A stretch of DNA of 64,000 nt from Trissonchulus latispiculum (lineage: Eukaryota; Nematoda; Enoplea; Enoplida; Ironidae): positions 37,716 to 101,715 of the forward strand of contig JASAND010013270.1 of the NCBI GenBank assembly GCA_030248195.1. The letters run 5' to 3'. Of this stretch, positions 18,778 to 29,964 are shown in pieces; within the stretch, counting starts at the first letter, position 1, and each line of letters begins with the position of its first letter. The notes beneath the pieces are model-generated. The model was not told the DNA's origin. It saw only the letters and a program-made list of their open reading frames with translations, and made no database searches. Position numbers and translations under genes: made by a program.

Positions 18778-19545
18778 TTCAGACAGTACGTCTAATGGCT
18801 TGCATAATTCTTTACTGTATATTTGAGCTCTCAACGGTTAATTTCATTAGCAGTGGTGTGAAAGGAACCAATTTGTTTATTGGTGTCTCTGTTGATGCGA
18901 TGCCAGTAGTAACCACTCAATGGCACCCTTCTAATCCTATTGAAATAACTATTTCAAGGTAATATTCCTAAAAGCTTTTACAAAATGTCATGTTTTGTGG
19001 TGGAGTTTTTGGAAAGTCAAGTTTCCTTCATCTGCCTTGGTTGCTGCTCTGCATGCCCGCTTTTTTGAACGGTTTCTCAAAAATTCAATCTTGTTAACTA
19101 ACTCACAGATGTTGCAACAGGCGGAGATTTTGGCCCAACTTCCCCGAAAGACGGTTTCTACTTCCTCCATCCCCAATTTCTTAAAAATGGCGAAATTTAC
19201 AAGGGAATGAAGGTGATGCACAAGCTGAGTGTAGTAAAGGCTTTTAAAAACATTGAATATGAAAACTAGGACTTTGATCCTCCACTATCTTTTGGGATAT
19301 ACATCGGATGATTAAACACAGTGTGTCGCTTCTACACTGAGGCTGTCGTTTCTATGTAGGTCTGGGCACAGTTCTGCAAACTGTACCGTGTAAGTTGAGT
19401 TTGCAGGGTAAAATTACCTCTCAGATTTCGCCAAATGCAACCAACACTTCTCTTTGCATTGGCCATTGATAATGAAATCATTGATCTGGTTGGTAGTTGA
19501 GTTGCTTACAGGGTGTGACGTACGAGTCAATAAGATTAGCAATCA
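18778..19545. other. Intergenic, nothing recognised
   Basis: No open frame with support and no repeat recognised. Confidence 0.4.
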
Positions 19546-19670
19546 CCAAGAGTGCATGATTTGACTATAATATAAAAAGAAGAGTAAGCCACATCGCTTC
19601 ACTTTCTGTGTTCTTTGAGCGACGGTGGTCCGACCAGAATACGCGAATGCCCCCCCTGGGGGTCTACCCG
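19546..19670. mobile_element. Truncated end of a CAAGAGTGCAT fold-back element
   Basis: Begins CAAGAGTGCATG, then AAAAAGAAGAGTAAGCCAC and, further in, GGTGGTCCGACCAGAATACG with a C-run. The same order of blocks is seen in the complete copy at 53883-54379. The other arm is missing. Confidence 0.6.
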
Positions 19671-19936
19671 AGTGTTGTAAACTCTAAGAATCATACTGTA
19701 AACCAATATATCCGATGCTTATACTTGTAAAATCTCCTCATCAAATATAAAACTTCCAAAATACTTCAACGACTTAGATCTGTACTAGGTACTCTATGAC
19801 AATGAAAAATGAAGTAAAATTTGTTTAGTCAACCTTTGTTTCATGACTCTTAGAAAAATTGCTTCAAAGCATTAAGCAATCAATATTTTAGGTTTGATGA
19901 ATTTCATGCAATTTTAAATCCGTGGGTGGATAATTT

Positions 19937-20061
19937 TGTGGTGTTTGAACAGATTGAAGATTGTCTTTAAAAAATATTACTTTGAAACAAGATTGTATCT
20001 ATGAAGCTATGAGATAATGTGTTAGTATAGAGAGTTTCTTTGGGTTTGATTCTCTATTACA
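19937..20061 (+). repeat. Left LTR of the second Gypsy element
   Basis: 125-bp LTR with TGTGG..TTACA ends; it matches 22566-22689 apart from one base in an A-run. Confidence 0.92.
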
Positions 20062-20071
20062 ATTGGCGACG

Positions 20072-20205
20072 ATGGAAACGTTAAGGCCTCCTGCGCCTTT
20101 CCTGGAAACGCCGGGAAACCCGTCTTTGCCTTGGAATCTTTGGAAAGAAAGATTCGAAACTTTCATGGTAGCAACTGGATCCGATGAATTTAAAGGTGCT
20201 TTAAG
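20072..20205 (+). pseudogene. 5' fragment of gag (second Gypsy element)
   Basis: About 45 codons from an ATG 10 bases after the LTR (METLRPPAPFLETPG start) resemble the N-terminus of a Gypsy Gag. The frame then runs across the inversion junction into antisense integrase sequence and loses meaning. Confidence 0.7.
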
Positions 20206-22126
20206 GTGCTTGTGTGTAGGTGCCGTGGCGAATGGTCCCATTATATCAATACTTAGCTTTTCCCATGGTCTGGATGGCCTTGATGAGACTTCTTGTGTTG
20301 AAGAAGATAACATTTTTGCGGATTTGTCACTCTCTTGGCAGATCCAGCAGTTTTGGACTAAAGAATCAACATCCTTGTTCATGTTGGGCCACCAATAAGA
20401 CTCTCGAAGAACTGCCTTTGTTTTGGCAATTCCAGGATGATTTTCATGTGCCACCGCTAGAGCAGTCGATATCAAAGCTTTAGGCAAAACCAAACGATGG
20501 TCGGAGCGTAATACGCAGTTGTTCCAGCAAGAAAGTTCATTGCGAATGGCGTAGAAGGGTTGAAGTTCTGGGGGTAGATTGTTCTTTTTTGGCCAGTATC
20601 CACTGATAAAGGTGATCACTTTGTTTAGTGTTTCATCTGCTGCAGTTTCCTGTGTGATCAAATTTCTGGTCAATCCTGGCAAATCTGTCACCAAAGCCAC
20701 TATGCTAGAGTCATTGCCAAGTGAATCACTTTCATTGGTCGATTCTGGAAGTCGTGACAATAGATCAGCTGTGACGTTTTGCTTGCCTGGTTTGAATTCT
20801 ACTTTGTAGTCGTACGTAAGCAATCTTGCGTACCATCTTGATATTCGCATCGGGCGATGACCTTTACCCGAAGAGTTTAGTAGAATCGTCAACGCCTGGT
20901 GATCGGTTTTCAAGGTTATCGACCGCCCCCATGTAAATGGGTGCCATCTCTCTAGGGCCCAAATACAGGCTAAGGCTTCACGTTCAGGAGTCGAAAACTT
21001 TCTCTGTTGAGGGGACAACGTTGTTGATGCAAACGCGATCACCCGTTCTTTTCCGTCTTGTATCTGAGATAAAACCGCGCCCAAACCATATGCTGATGCG
21101 TCGGTGGTTACAATCGTTTGAGCGTCAGGATCAAAATACGCCAATGCCGGTGATTGAAGGATTCTATCCTTTAGTTGTTTGAATGCACCCTCTTCTTTAT
21201 CCGACCAGTGAAAAGGTGTACCTTCCCGTGTGAGATTTCGCAGGGGTTCAGCAATGGTGGCGAAGTCTGATACAAATCGGATGTAGAAACCACACATGCC
21301 TAGAAATTTTCTCACTGTTGCGCTATCAGTCGGGGAAGGAGCGTTACGTATTGCTGATAAATTCTTTTCACTTGGTTTTATCCCTTCTGCTGATATGATA
21401 TGGCCAAGAAATGGTATGGTGCTGACAGAAATGATAGCTTTGCTCAGTTCTAATCTCATGTTGTGTTTCTCTAGACGACTAAGCACAGTATTTAGTCGTT
21501 CATCGTGTTCTGATTGGTTTCGACCAGAAATTAAGATATCATCTTGATACACTATGATACCTGAAATTCCTGCCAGTACCAGCTGCATCATTTTCTGGAA
21601 TGCGGCTGCTGACGATTTCAGACCCATCGGCAAGCGTCGAAATTGAAATAATCCTTCTTCTGTCAAGAAAGCCGTAAGGTGTCGACTTTCTTCCGCCAAA
21701 GGCAGCTGGAAATAAGCTTTAGTTAGGTCAAGCTTACTGAATATTTTTCCACCACGAACCGTAGTAAAGACTTCATCTTGATTGGGCAAAGGAAATCTAT
21801 CAGCTATGACAGACTGGTTCAGGGGTCTTAGATCACAGCAGATTCTGATTTTGCCGTTAGGTTTTACTACAGCAACCATTCCATGGACCCAGTCAGAAGC
21901 ATCAATACGTTCGATCACACCATCCTTTTCTAAACTGCGCAACTCAGCGGAAACTTTTTCTTTCAGGGAAAGAGGAACTCTGCGTAGTTTCTGGTTTGTT
22001 GGTTTTGCACCAGGAACTAGCTGTATCTTGTGGCAGAATGCTTCTATTTCTCCCATTGTATCACTGAATAGGAGAGGAAAGGCGGTTTGCAGTTTGTTTT
22101 GAAAGTTTAAGGTTATTGTGAATTAA
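20206..22126 (-). pseudogene. Inverted RT-RNaseH-integrase segment (second Gypsy element)
   Basis: On the minus strand an uninterrupted frame carries RT (block YQDDILISG, and LPMGLKSSAAAF upstream of it), RNaseH (TDASAYGLGAVLS) and the integrase HHCC finger plus the first catalytic aspartate region (SIDIMGPF). It stops making sense at about 20206, where it joins antisense gag, so the last 70 or so residues of the long frame are antisense of the element's own gag and LTR. The RT start is also cut off near 22126. The open frame suggests that the rearrangement is recent. Confidence 0.85.
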
Positions 22127-22169
22127 GATGAATCAAGAATCATGACCTTAAAGAAAGAACAACGGAAGC

Positions 22170-22538
22170 CAAGGGTTAAAGGTTGGTGACTTCGTAAAGT
22201 GCAAAAAGGATCACGTCCCAAAAGGTCAGTCTAGATTTTCCAAACCCAAGCAAGTTGTCAAGATTAAAGGTCCACAAAGCTTCCAATTGAGTGACGGGAA
22301 GACCTGGAATGCGAGAAGATTGGCTAAAGCCCGGATTCCACATACCACCGTGATGGAAGACGATGACAGCTATGCTGACCTAGACGTGATTGGGGCAGAT
22401 GTTGCTGAAGCCCCACCTCAGGCGAACTTTGGTCCTCCAGCCGATGTCGTCCCTCCACGCCAGAGACGATACCCAGATCGTAGAAGAAGACCACCTGAAC
22501 TGTTTAATCCCATCACAGGAGAATTTTACAGAATGTAA
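22170..22538 (+). pseudogene. Integrase C-terminal fragment (second Gypsy element)
   Basis: The frame begins near LKVGDFVK, a typical integrase C-terminal block, continues through an acidic and then an Arg/Pro-rich tail (RRYPDRRRRPPE), and ends at TAA 22536-22538, 27 bases before the right LTR. It has the normal orientation relative to the LTRs. Confidence 0.75.
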
Positions 22539-22565
22539 AGAAAAGTTTTTAAAAACTGGAGGAAA

Positions 22566-22689
22566 TGTGGTGTTTGAACAGATTGAAGATTGTCTTTAAA
22601 AATATTACTTTGAAACAAGATTGTATCTATGAAGCTATGAGATAATGTGTTAGTATAGAGAGTTTCTTTGGGTTTGATTCTCTATTACA
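22566..22689 (+). repeat. Right LTR of the second Gypsy element
   Basis: 124-bp LTR preceded by a purine tract and followed by the AATTT duplication. Confidence 0.92.
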
Positions 22690-22694
22690 AATTT

Positions 22695-24365
22695 GTCGGT
22701 TCTCAGCTGTTTTCAATTTTTCAGGTCCATTCTTAAATTGGACAGTCTTTTACAGAAGTCAAATATAATGGCCAAAACAATGGTTCTCTATGCAGGAAAC
22801 GGTATTTATCATTTAAGCATGCCTCTGTGCTATACTTTCTCTTGGACGTTACTGTAGTGCCGCCGGTGCAGCCCGATCCCAGTGTGGACAATTTTTCACC
22901 TTTGCAACGTCTGAGAGAAGTTGTCTTTTGGAACGAAGTCTTACTCTTCCTATTATAGACTCTTGGTGTGGAAATGGTTGTTTAATCAGTTATATAGCCT
23001 GTATTTGCTCAGTCCTCTTTTGAGCCGCAAGATAGGACATAATATACAGATCTTGTGTCTACTCGTTCTTCTCTGGGTTATCATCAGAAATGGTCTCTCA
23101 GCTAGCATTGAGAATAAGACTAAAAACTTAGAGTTCACTTTTAATTTCCTGATTCGTTTTGCTTATAACTACCAATTAACGCAGTAACTTCACGGAGGTC
23201 ATGTTTCCTCATAGGTTGCTCTAAGCTACTACAGATTTCAGCTTTTCTTCTAATTTTAATTTTAATTTCATTAATTTTCTACACGATTTTCTCTAATTTC
23301 TATTTCAATTTTCTACTTTGATCATGATCTGGATATGTACTATCTAAATCTAGAGCAGGTGCGCAGCTTACACATACTAGGAATGGTTTTATGCAAACCC
23401 GGATTCTGTTAACCTAAGTTATGCAGCACCAAATTTGAAAACGCCAGAACAGGAAGAAACGCTGGGATAGCCCTGGAAAAAGTCGTGAGAGTGGAACAAA
23501 TTTGTAACCCAAATAGAACATGTCGACTTAGTTCAGACGCATTTCTTGACCGTGGTTTTAGGCTGTAACGTCATTAGAAGCTTATGCCTAGAGCAACCAT
23601 CAAACTTCAAAGTTGCCCTTTCTTCTGCATCTCTGGGGAAGTTTTCATCTCAAGTTTTCTGTCACTATCTCAAAACACTATCGTTTGAGTTTGTGTTTAT
23701 TTTTGCACCAAATCATTGCCAACATTATGTTGCCAAGAATAGGAACCTAATTTGCCATAAATTACCTTAAATTGTACAACATAAACAGTATATCCCACGC
23801 GTTTCAGGTTATTACTACCATTTAAAGTAATTCTGGACTGAGAGAAAACGTTAGTCTCAAAGCTGTCTACTGGGAGTTCTGAAGGTTAAATATGACACCA
23901 ACATTTTAGCCGTTTTCCACAAAAAATGTTCCTTCAAAATTAGCTTCAATCCAAACTAAAGTACGCTTTGTAATATTTCAATGGACATATTTAGTATATG
24001 CTCTTCTTGCAGACAATGTTTGCTTTATCATCCCATTTAGGCCATATCCTTGTTGTTATGTCACTATTTAGGAGCTCTGTGTCTGAATAAAAACAGATGC
24101 GAAAAAATTTGCTCAGGGGAATTGGAATTGCTAAGACGATTTGCTGTGGGAGTCAAAATTTGAATGGTTTCATTCATTAGAAGGGTCATGCTTTATGTAA
24201 GACGAAGTTTAGTATTTATGGTAAACAAGGAAATGTTGACAGCATCTCTTTGAAGAATTTCAGGTTTAAATTATCTTGGATGAACTTTAACCGTACTTGT
24301 GCTAGTGTTACACAAGTGTTCTTTGAAATGCCACTGCAGTTTGGAGTTGAATTCAAACTTTGTGG
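22695..24365. other. Intergenic, nothing recognised
   Basis: AT-rich sequence. The open frames at 22921-23187 and 23546-23770 lack splice, domain or signal support. Confidence 0.45.
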
Positions 24366-24430
24366 CTGCATGACTTATTGGCAGAGCGTCCGTCTAGCGA
24401 ACCGAAGGTTGTTGATTCATTCTCCATTTC
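24366..24430 (+). ncRNA. tRNA-like relic (SINE head)
   Basis: GGCAGAGCGTCCGTCTAGCG followed by a decayed box-B region (GGTTGTTGATTC) resembles the D-arm and T-arm of a tRNA-derived SINE. The body is interrupted by the element at 24450. Low structural quality. Confidence 0.35.
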
Positions 24431-24449
24431 AATCTGTGTTAATAAATAG

Positions 24450-24701
24450 GGATCTCTTTAACTTTACCCCCCCCCCCCAAACTACCAAAAATTGCAAAAA
24501 GCGGAAACTTTGATAGTTTGTTAACCTTAACTTTTTGTAGCAGCAAGCTACAGCAAACTGCTTTACACCGTTAAATTGAGCACATCTCGAGAATTCCAAC
24601 GATGTATCCAAGATGCTCTAAAGTTCTGTTGATCTCTTGCAATAAGCCTTTGAAGTTGACCAACTTTTGTTGGGGGGGGGGGGATAAAGTTAGAGAGATC
24701 C
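24450..24701. mobile_element. Inverted-repeat element with 8-bp target duplication
   Basis: The ends are GGATCTCTTTAACTTTA and its near-perfect inverse, each followed inward by a C-run (or a G-run on the right). Direct 8-bp flanks ATAAATAG (24442-24449, 24702-24709) are identical. An 8-bp duplication fits the hAT or P superfamilies. The 252-bp copy has no coding capacity. Confidence 0.85.
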
Positions 24702-24743
24702 ATAAATAGTCTTCCACACACGTCCACATGAACTCCGAAAGCT

Positions 24744-24817
24744 GTCCGGGATATAGCTGAGTAGTTTGAGTACGCTACCGTAAACTAGCCACCTTGGGTT
24801 CGATCCCCGCCCTGGAC
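24744..24817 (+). ncRNA. tRNA-like sequence, probable SINE head
   Basis: Acceptor arms GTCCGGG and CCTGGAC pair (one G-T), and box B is GGTTCGATCCC. The D-arm and anticodon arm are poor, with an 8-base loop containing GTA, so it is more likely a SINE head than a working tRNA. A non-tRNA body continues to about 24960. Confidence 0.5.
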
Positions 24818-24964
24818 AGTTTTCTTCACATCTTTCAATCCTGATTTCAACCTTTCACACTCAGCTGATGCTGAACTTCAGACAGTCAGAAGGCTACTAC
24901 CGTGCCTTAGAACCGGACCTGGCTGTTTTGAAACTTTGAGTCTGGAGTCTAGTTCTGACGGGTG

Positions 24965-25926
24965 TCAGATGGTGTTTGACATTTTAAAGTTTGACGAAAT
25001 GAAACCAATTTGTCTAAACTGCACACAGCCTTAAAAGCATAACGGACAGCATCTTATGAAACATAATTAATATCTAAAATCAGGGATGATAAACCAAATT
25101 GTGCTTAGGCTTAGGCTATGTCATAAGGTCTTAAGAAAGTTTATGCATTAACTAATCGTAATAGTAAAGTAATTGGATCAAGTCTGTTTTCTACTAATAC
25201 ATCACTGAAGTGTAATGTTTTCCGACGACTAAATTGGAGAATGATAAGGAACTAATTTGAGCAAATAACAAATTTGTCTTCGTCAAGCCAGCATCAAGAA
25301 AAGTTGAAAACAGTTTTTTTATGAACCACTTTTAACATCAGCCTTCAAATTTTATTTTTCCTGCCATTTTTTGAAAAGTTGATTCTTCTTCTTCGTCTCT
25401 TCTTCAGAGCTTTTTTCAAAGTCTCAAAATGAAAGTGTACCCAGTTTCCACGGCAATGTTCCGCAACTCGCCTGTTTTGTTCACAATTTCGAGATAACAC
25501 AATTTTCAGCTAAGTTTTGATGGTTACCTTTAGGACAACTCTAATTTCATTTTTCTGGAAAACACATTCTTTTTTCACAAATTCTATTATCGTCTTGGCT
25601 GCTAACCACTCCTCTTAGACTAGGACTGACGCAAAGTAGGTTCGGCTAAAATTAAACCATTTATTGAAATTAAATCGTGGGCGTCTGCATTAATAGAACC
25701 AGTCGCTAGCTTTCACCTAAACCTACTGTAGAGTTGCTAAATACGTATATAGTTGGTTCAATGCTTGTCACATATCCACCATAGTCCCAATGCTTTTGTT
25801 GTTTTCGTTTACCTCATTCATTAACTTGAATTCGATGCAGAGGGAAATTCAGAAATTTTGTGTTGAACTTCTTCTCAAATCCGTACTAGAGACAATGAAC
25901 GAAAAGGCGCTTAGATGCTGTGAAAC
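24965..25926. other. Intergenic, nothing recognised
   Basis: AT-rich sequence without gene support. Confidence 0.4.
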
Positions 25927-26221
25927 CTGGGCCGCGTTGCAAAAGATTCTCCTAAGCCTAGGAGCGCTCCTAAGTTCAGCTTAGGTGCTCACTTAGGAGA
26001 ATTGGGTTTCAAAAGATTCTCCTAAGCTAGGAGTGCTATCCACCACTCCTAACTTTTCTCCTAAGTTGGCTGAGTTTAGGAGCAGCGCCAGCTAAGCTTA
26101 GGAGAAATCGTTTGAAATGGGTTTAGGAGGTCTCCTAACTTCCTCCTAGACAGCTCCCAGACATCCTCCTAAGTACCCTCCTAGGAGGGCACTTAGGAGA
26201 ATCTTTCGCAAATCGGCCCTG
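25927..26221. mobile_element. Inverted-repeat element built of TCCTAAG words
   Basis: The left end CTGGGCCGCGTTGCAAAAGA is matched by the inverse of the right end (CAGGGCCGATTTGCGAAAGA). Between them, TCCTAAG/CTTAGGA words occur about ten times in both orientations over 295 bp, so the single strand can fold extensively. No target duplication is evident. CAGGGCC ends are common in hAT elements. Confidence 0.7.
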
Positions 26222-26369
26222 ATTTCCAAATTTGCCACTAATTTACACATCTCTGTACAAACTATACAAGCACGAGCCCGATCCTCCCGTTTGGAATGAA
26301 TAAGGGGGTCTCAGATTTATGGGAGAGTTTCAGCCAATAGCGCGCATCGGAAGTAGCGAGCTCATAATG

Positions 26370-26416
26370 CATAGCTAATGATTCTTGTCATACTCTTGTG
26401 TATTATGTACTCTTGT
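26370..26416. mobile_element. Solo end of a CAAGAGTACATAAT element
   Basis: Ends TATTATGTACTCTTG, preceded by CATACTCTTG. It matches the right arm tip of the element at 45821-46473. The SINE copy begins about 20 bp beyond it. Confidence 0.55.
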
Positions 26417-26438
26417 AAGGGAAGAGTACGTAGTAGTA

Positions 26439-26700
26439 AGATTGATAAGCCTGTAACGGGAGTTCAGCTGATGGCCCTTTGGTGTAGTTGGTTAGCATGT
26501 CTGCTCCGGAATCAGAAGGGCCGTCGTTCGAACCCCGGAGACACCAATTCTTTACTTTCAATGGTGAGTGAAAAGCTGAACCTCCCTCTTCCCTTCTCTC
26601 TTTTAGGTCCTGGTTTCGTGGGTACGAGGGTGCCTGACGCCTCCTGTCTTCGGACTTGTCCTTGGTTTCTTCCTGTCACTCACGTGTCAACAACTTGCAA
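26439..26700 (+). mobile_element. tRNA-derived SINE, family 1, copy 2
   Basis: The best copy of the family. Leader GATTGATAAGCCTG, box A TGGTGTAGTTGG, box B GTTCGAACCCC, then the same body as the copies at 3979-4256 and 49052-49255. Its open frame is not a gene. Confidence 0.85.
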
Positions 26701-27127
26701 CCATTAGTAGCAACATTGCACAAGATTAGCACATCCCACGCATATGGTCATTAGTGTCGAAACAGAAACAGGAAGTATCATATAATTTCTGAGGTATCCT
26801 GTGCCAAGAGCCTCCGAAAAGACTAATGTATGATTTGTTGGACTTCAGGGCAAAATCTTCCTACTTAATAGTTACAAATCTGTGTTCTGAACACTAATTG
26901 TTTCGTGCCACCTTTAAGTCTCTCTAGATTTCACTTCCTCTGCAAAATTTGGCGGTTATTTCCTTATTTCGTTTCATTTATTTCTTGTGACTTGATCCTT
27001 TGAATAGGCGAAGTTTCTCGGCTTGGATGAGTGGGATGAAACTGAAATGCAATTCCTAGATTTAATTTTCCTTGTGAATTTTAGTAGTACTGTTGAGCAT
27101 ATATTCAGTTGTCGGTAAAGATGAGAT
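26701..27127. other. Intergenic, nothing recognised
   Basis: No supportable feature. Confidence 0.4.
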
Positions 27128-27720
27128 CAGGGCCGACAAAGCCCGGCCCGGCACGACGGGCCGGGCCGGACCGTGCAACTCCCAACGGACAATGCCCGGC
27201 CTGGCCCGGTTCTGTCCGGCCCTGCCAAGCCCTGACGTTTCTCACATTAATTTATTGCACATATACACTTTTCAATTCCAATAATTGTTTTTGACTTCTG
27301 AAATTCAAAATTTCTTGCTTTCTTTGCATCAAATGCGACTGCATGTGCCATGTGCCATGTAATTGTTAAAGTTTGCGTACTGTTTTTTGAAATTTTATAT
27401 TGATAAAGAGTACCTCTTTGAGTACAAACAAACGTCTTCTGAGTAACAAAAATTTAGTCTACTATACGTAACTGCGTTAAACTCACGAAAACATTAAACT
27501 CTTTCGGTAAATCGACCTCAGGCAAATTTAGTCTGCCTAGTATATAATTTCCTTAGTAGGGTAAGATGCTGAAATATTCGTTATGCCACGAGAACACAAG
27601 ATTCAGTGTTTCAAAACTCTATAGAAGAATTTTTTAAAAATCAGGGCTTTTCAGGGCCGGGCCGGGTCGCGCAGACCTAAACGGCACTCAGGACCGGTCC
27701 AGGCCAGGGCCTGAAATTTT
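27128..27720. mobile_element. Element with GGCCCGG word arrays (truncated, hAT-like)
   Basis: It starts CAGGGCCGAC and carries clusters of GGCCCGG/GGGCCGGG at 27128-27232 and again at 27650-27720, around an AT-rich core. The right tail (GGGCCTGAAATTTTTGACA) resembles that of the hAT-like element ending at 37726 (GGGTCTGAAATTTTGGACC). The right terminus seems to be cut where the truncated LTR of the third Gypsy element begins. Confidence 0.55.
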
Positions 27721-28463
27721 TGACACAGGGCACAACACACCACAATAATCAGTCTAACGTAGAACTCCTCAATCGGAGGAACATATCACAAGATACTACA
27801 TTTCCCCCCTTCTTTAAAACGAAACTAAATAACAGAACAACCGCAAAAATCAGTCACACCTCCCACACTACATCTCCCCAACCAATATTTAAAGAATATT
27901 TTTTAAGTACAATTATTTCATTTCCCTCATTTTCTTCATCTGGATCATTGTCACTGTCAAGGTTGACTGTATTGATTCGCTTCACAGCTTGTCGGCATGC
28001 CCGTGCGAAGTGACCCAACTTGTGGCAAGCTTTGCATTCCCGCCCATTAGCTGGGCACTTTCTGCTTCGAGTTGCGTGATCCAACGAACCGCAACCACCG
28101 CATCTCTTCTCGGGTATGTAGCTCAAAACTGATTCGTCTGTCGAAGAACCTGAGCTGTACCGCTTTCTGGCAGCACTGGACTTGTTGTGCTCTTGGCTCC
28201 GCGAAACTTTGTGAGCTGCATGGCGATGAACCTGGTTCACTTGATGGCACGACTTCGACAACGCCTTGGCTTCGTTATCAGCCCGTTCAAACTGACGGCA
28301 CAGATTCACAGCTTTGACAAGGGTCAGGTCGGATTCCAGTAGCAATCTTGTCTGTACCTTTGGAACAGCGACAGCTTCAACTATTTGGTCCCGGATCATT
28401 TCTTCTTCCAATTCCCTGTCTCGGAACGCGCACTAAGAAGCCAGGCTTCGTAACTCAGTATAC

Positions 28464-28997
28464 TATGGTAACGCGAACTCAATTGATATGATGTCTATTC
28501 AATGGTTATATCACAAGATACATCAAGGTATCAGATCACACAGAAATTTCAAAATTTTTAACCATTTCAGTCACAACACTTATCCCCTCTTCTTTTAAAG
28601 TCAGTCCCAAAATTCTATTTTTCTAAATTCATCATTGACTGGGTTGTATCTCAAAGGCGGCCTGCGCTTACGAACAGGACGCATATTTCTATCATGCATC
28701 GCTGCCGCTGGGTTTGGGTCGCCATTTCGGATATTGACATCTTCCAAACCTTGAGGCTCTTGGACAACTTCCGGAAAAAGTAAGAAATCGGAATCAGGCC
28801 ATGGGTCACTGGATGGTTGACGAACGGCAACTGGAATCCTGGTCTTTACAAGCTTTCTAGAATTCCAGATCTTGTTGTTTTCCAGCAGATATGTGTGAGG
28901 TCCTTTCTTTCCAATAGTTTTCAGAGGAAGTGAAAATTTTGAGCGCCCTTTTATTCTGTTAGAAATTTCAAAATTTTTAACCATTTCAGTCACAACA
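28464..28997 (-). mobile_element. Internally deleted LTR element nested in gag
   Basis: A full 115-bp LTR (28464-28578; minus-strand TGTTGTGAC..TTACCATA) and a 37-bp stub of the other LTR (28961-28997) enclose a pol C-terminal fragment. TATAC duplications (28459-28463, 28998-29002) are exact. Deletion from within the 5' LTR into pol leaves 534 bp. The solo LTR at 29763-29877 is the same family. Confidence 0.85.
28601..28960 (-). pseudogene. Pol/integrase C-terminal fragment
   Basis: The minus-strand frame carries an integrase-tail pattern (KGPHTYLLENNKIWNSRKLV) followed by an acidic linker and an Arg/Pro-rich end (RPVRKRRPPLRYNPVND). It is similar in layout to the integrase tail at 22170-22538. 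It stops at 28601, just before a purine tract and the LTR. Only this tail survives. Confidence 0.65.
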
Positions 28998-29762
28998 TAT
29001 ACCACGCGTCGAAACACTCACCCGACATCTGTCGACGCTGACGAAACCGGAATCTGCTGGCAACCACGTCCACTCTTGGTTGGAAGTGAGCTTCCACTGT
29101 CTCCAGGACTCCGTCGTAGGCAAGATCGCCTGCATCAGGATTAACTGCTGGCGTTAGTGTATTGTACACACGCTGGCCTTCGATGCCGAGGCAACTTAGG
29201 AGGACAGCAATCTTCCTTCTTTCGCCAAAGTTGACACCGACCGCGAAAAGATAGTTCTCAAAGATAGGGCGTCAGTTTCTCCACTGAATCGGGGGCTCAC
29301 CGGGGCAAGGAAGAAACGGTGGCGGACAGGAATTTTCTCCATAGGGTTGTCCTGACACCCTCGTCGCCAAAATGTTGTGACCGCTGCTAGCTATGAACAC
29401 AGCCGGATCTCAACTGACAGGTTTATTCAACTGAGCTGGTTACTCGCTACGTTACATTTTATACAAACTAGCAACACACCACAATAATCAGTCTAGCGTA
29501 GAACTCCTCAATCGGAGGAACATATCACAAGATACTACATTAAGTTGCCTGGACTTTGGAAAGTGATACCAACTGGTTGTCTATAGTTGTGACTGGATAA
29601 ACTCTCAGGCTTGCCGCCAATTCGTAGCTCGCAACGCAACATCGAAGGTCCGATTTCCATCATAAGCAGCAATGCCTTTGCATTGTTTCCTTGAACAAGA
29701 AACTTAAACTACGGCACCGCTCTTTCCGATGGTCTCTTTTAGTGCAGTAAGCTGTTGCGGAC

Positions 29763-29877
29763 TATGGTAACGTGAACTCAGATGATATGATCTCTATTCA
29801 ATGGTTATATCACGAGATACATCAAGGTATCAGATCACACAGAAATTTCAAAATTTTTAACCATTTCAGTCACAACA
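29763..29877 (-). repeat. Solo LTR (same family as the nested element)
   Basis: 115 bp, with CGGAC directly repeated on both sides (29758-29762, 29878-29882). On the minus strand it starts TGTTGTGAC and ends TTACCATA, an unusual TG..TA pair confirmed by two independent insertions. Formed by LTR-LTR recombination. Confidence 0.88.
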
Positions 29878-29964
29878 CGGACCCTGAACTGTCGAAGAGA
29901 AACGTTTTTTCCAAGAAAAGATCGCGTTTTTGCCACTAGTAGTTTCATTGTTTTGTTTAATGTA

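Larger units (their letters stand above)
19937..22689 (+). mobile_element. Gypsy-class element with an internally inverted pol
   Basis: LTRs 19937-20061 and 22566-22689 differ by a single A-run indel. They are flanked by a perfect AATTT target duplication (19932-19936, 22690-22694). A primer-binding-site-like TTGGCGACG and a gag start follow the left LTR on the plus strand. The integrase tail and a purine tract (ACTGGAGGAAA) precede the right LTR, also on the plus strand. Between about 20206 and 22126 the sequence encodes RT, RNaseH and integrase on the minus strand. So the core of pol is inverted relative to its own LTRs, and most of gag plus the protease is deleted. Confidence 0.9.
27854..29372 (-). 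pseudogene. Interrupted gag of the third Gypsy element
   Basis: Two pieces on the minus strand, about 29372-28998 and 28463-27854, belong to one gag split by the nested element; TATAC is duplicated at the junction. The first piece has the capsid block FGERRKIAVLLSCLG. The second has two zinc-knuckle-like motifs (CGGCGSLDH.. and CKACHKLGHFARAC) and an acidic tail. The closest relative in the window is the fragment at 39135-39835. Confidence 0.75.
27731..29539 (-). mobile_element. Third Gypsy-class element, gag-only and nested
   Basis: Read on the minus strand: a 167-bp LTR (29373-29539, TGTAGTATC..ACAACA), a primer-binding-site-like TTTTGGCGACG, gag, a purine tract, then a truncated 3' LTR (27731-27800). 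Pol is absent. Gag is interrupted by another element at 28464-28997. The left edge adjoins the GGCCCGG-word element without the missing LTR bases. Confidence 0.8.

Noticed and set aside
22921..23187. 88-aa hydrophobic frame, chemoreceptor exon considered
   Set aside because: No conserved receptor motif and no matching exons nearby.
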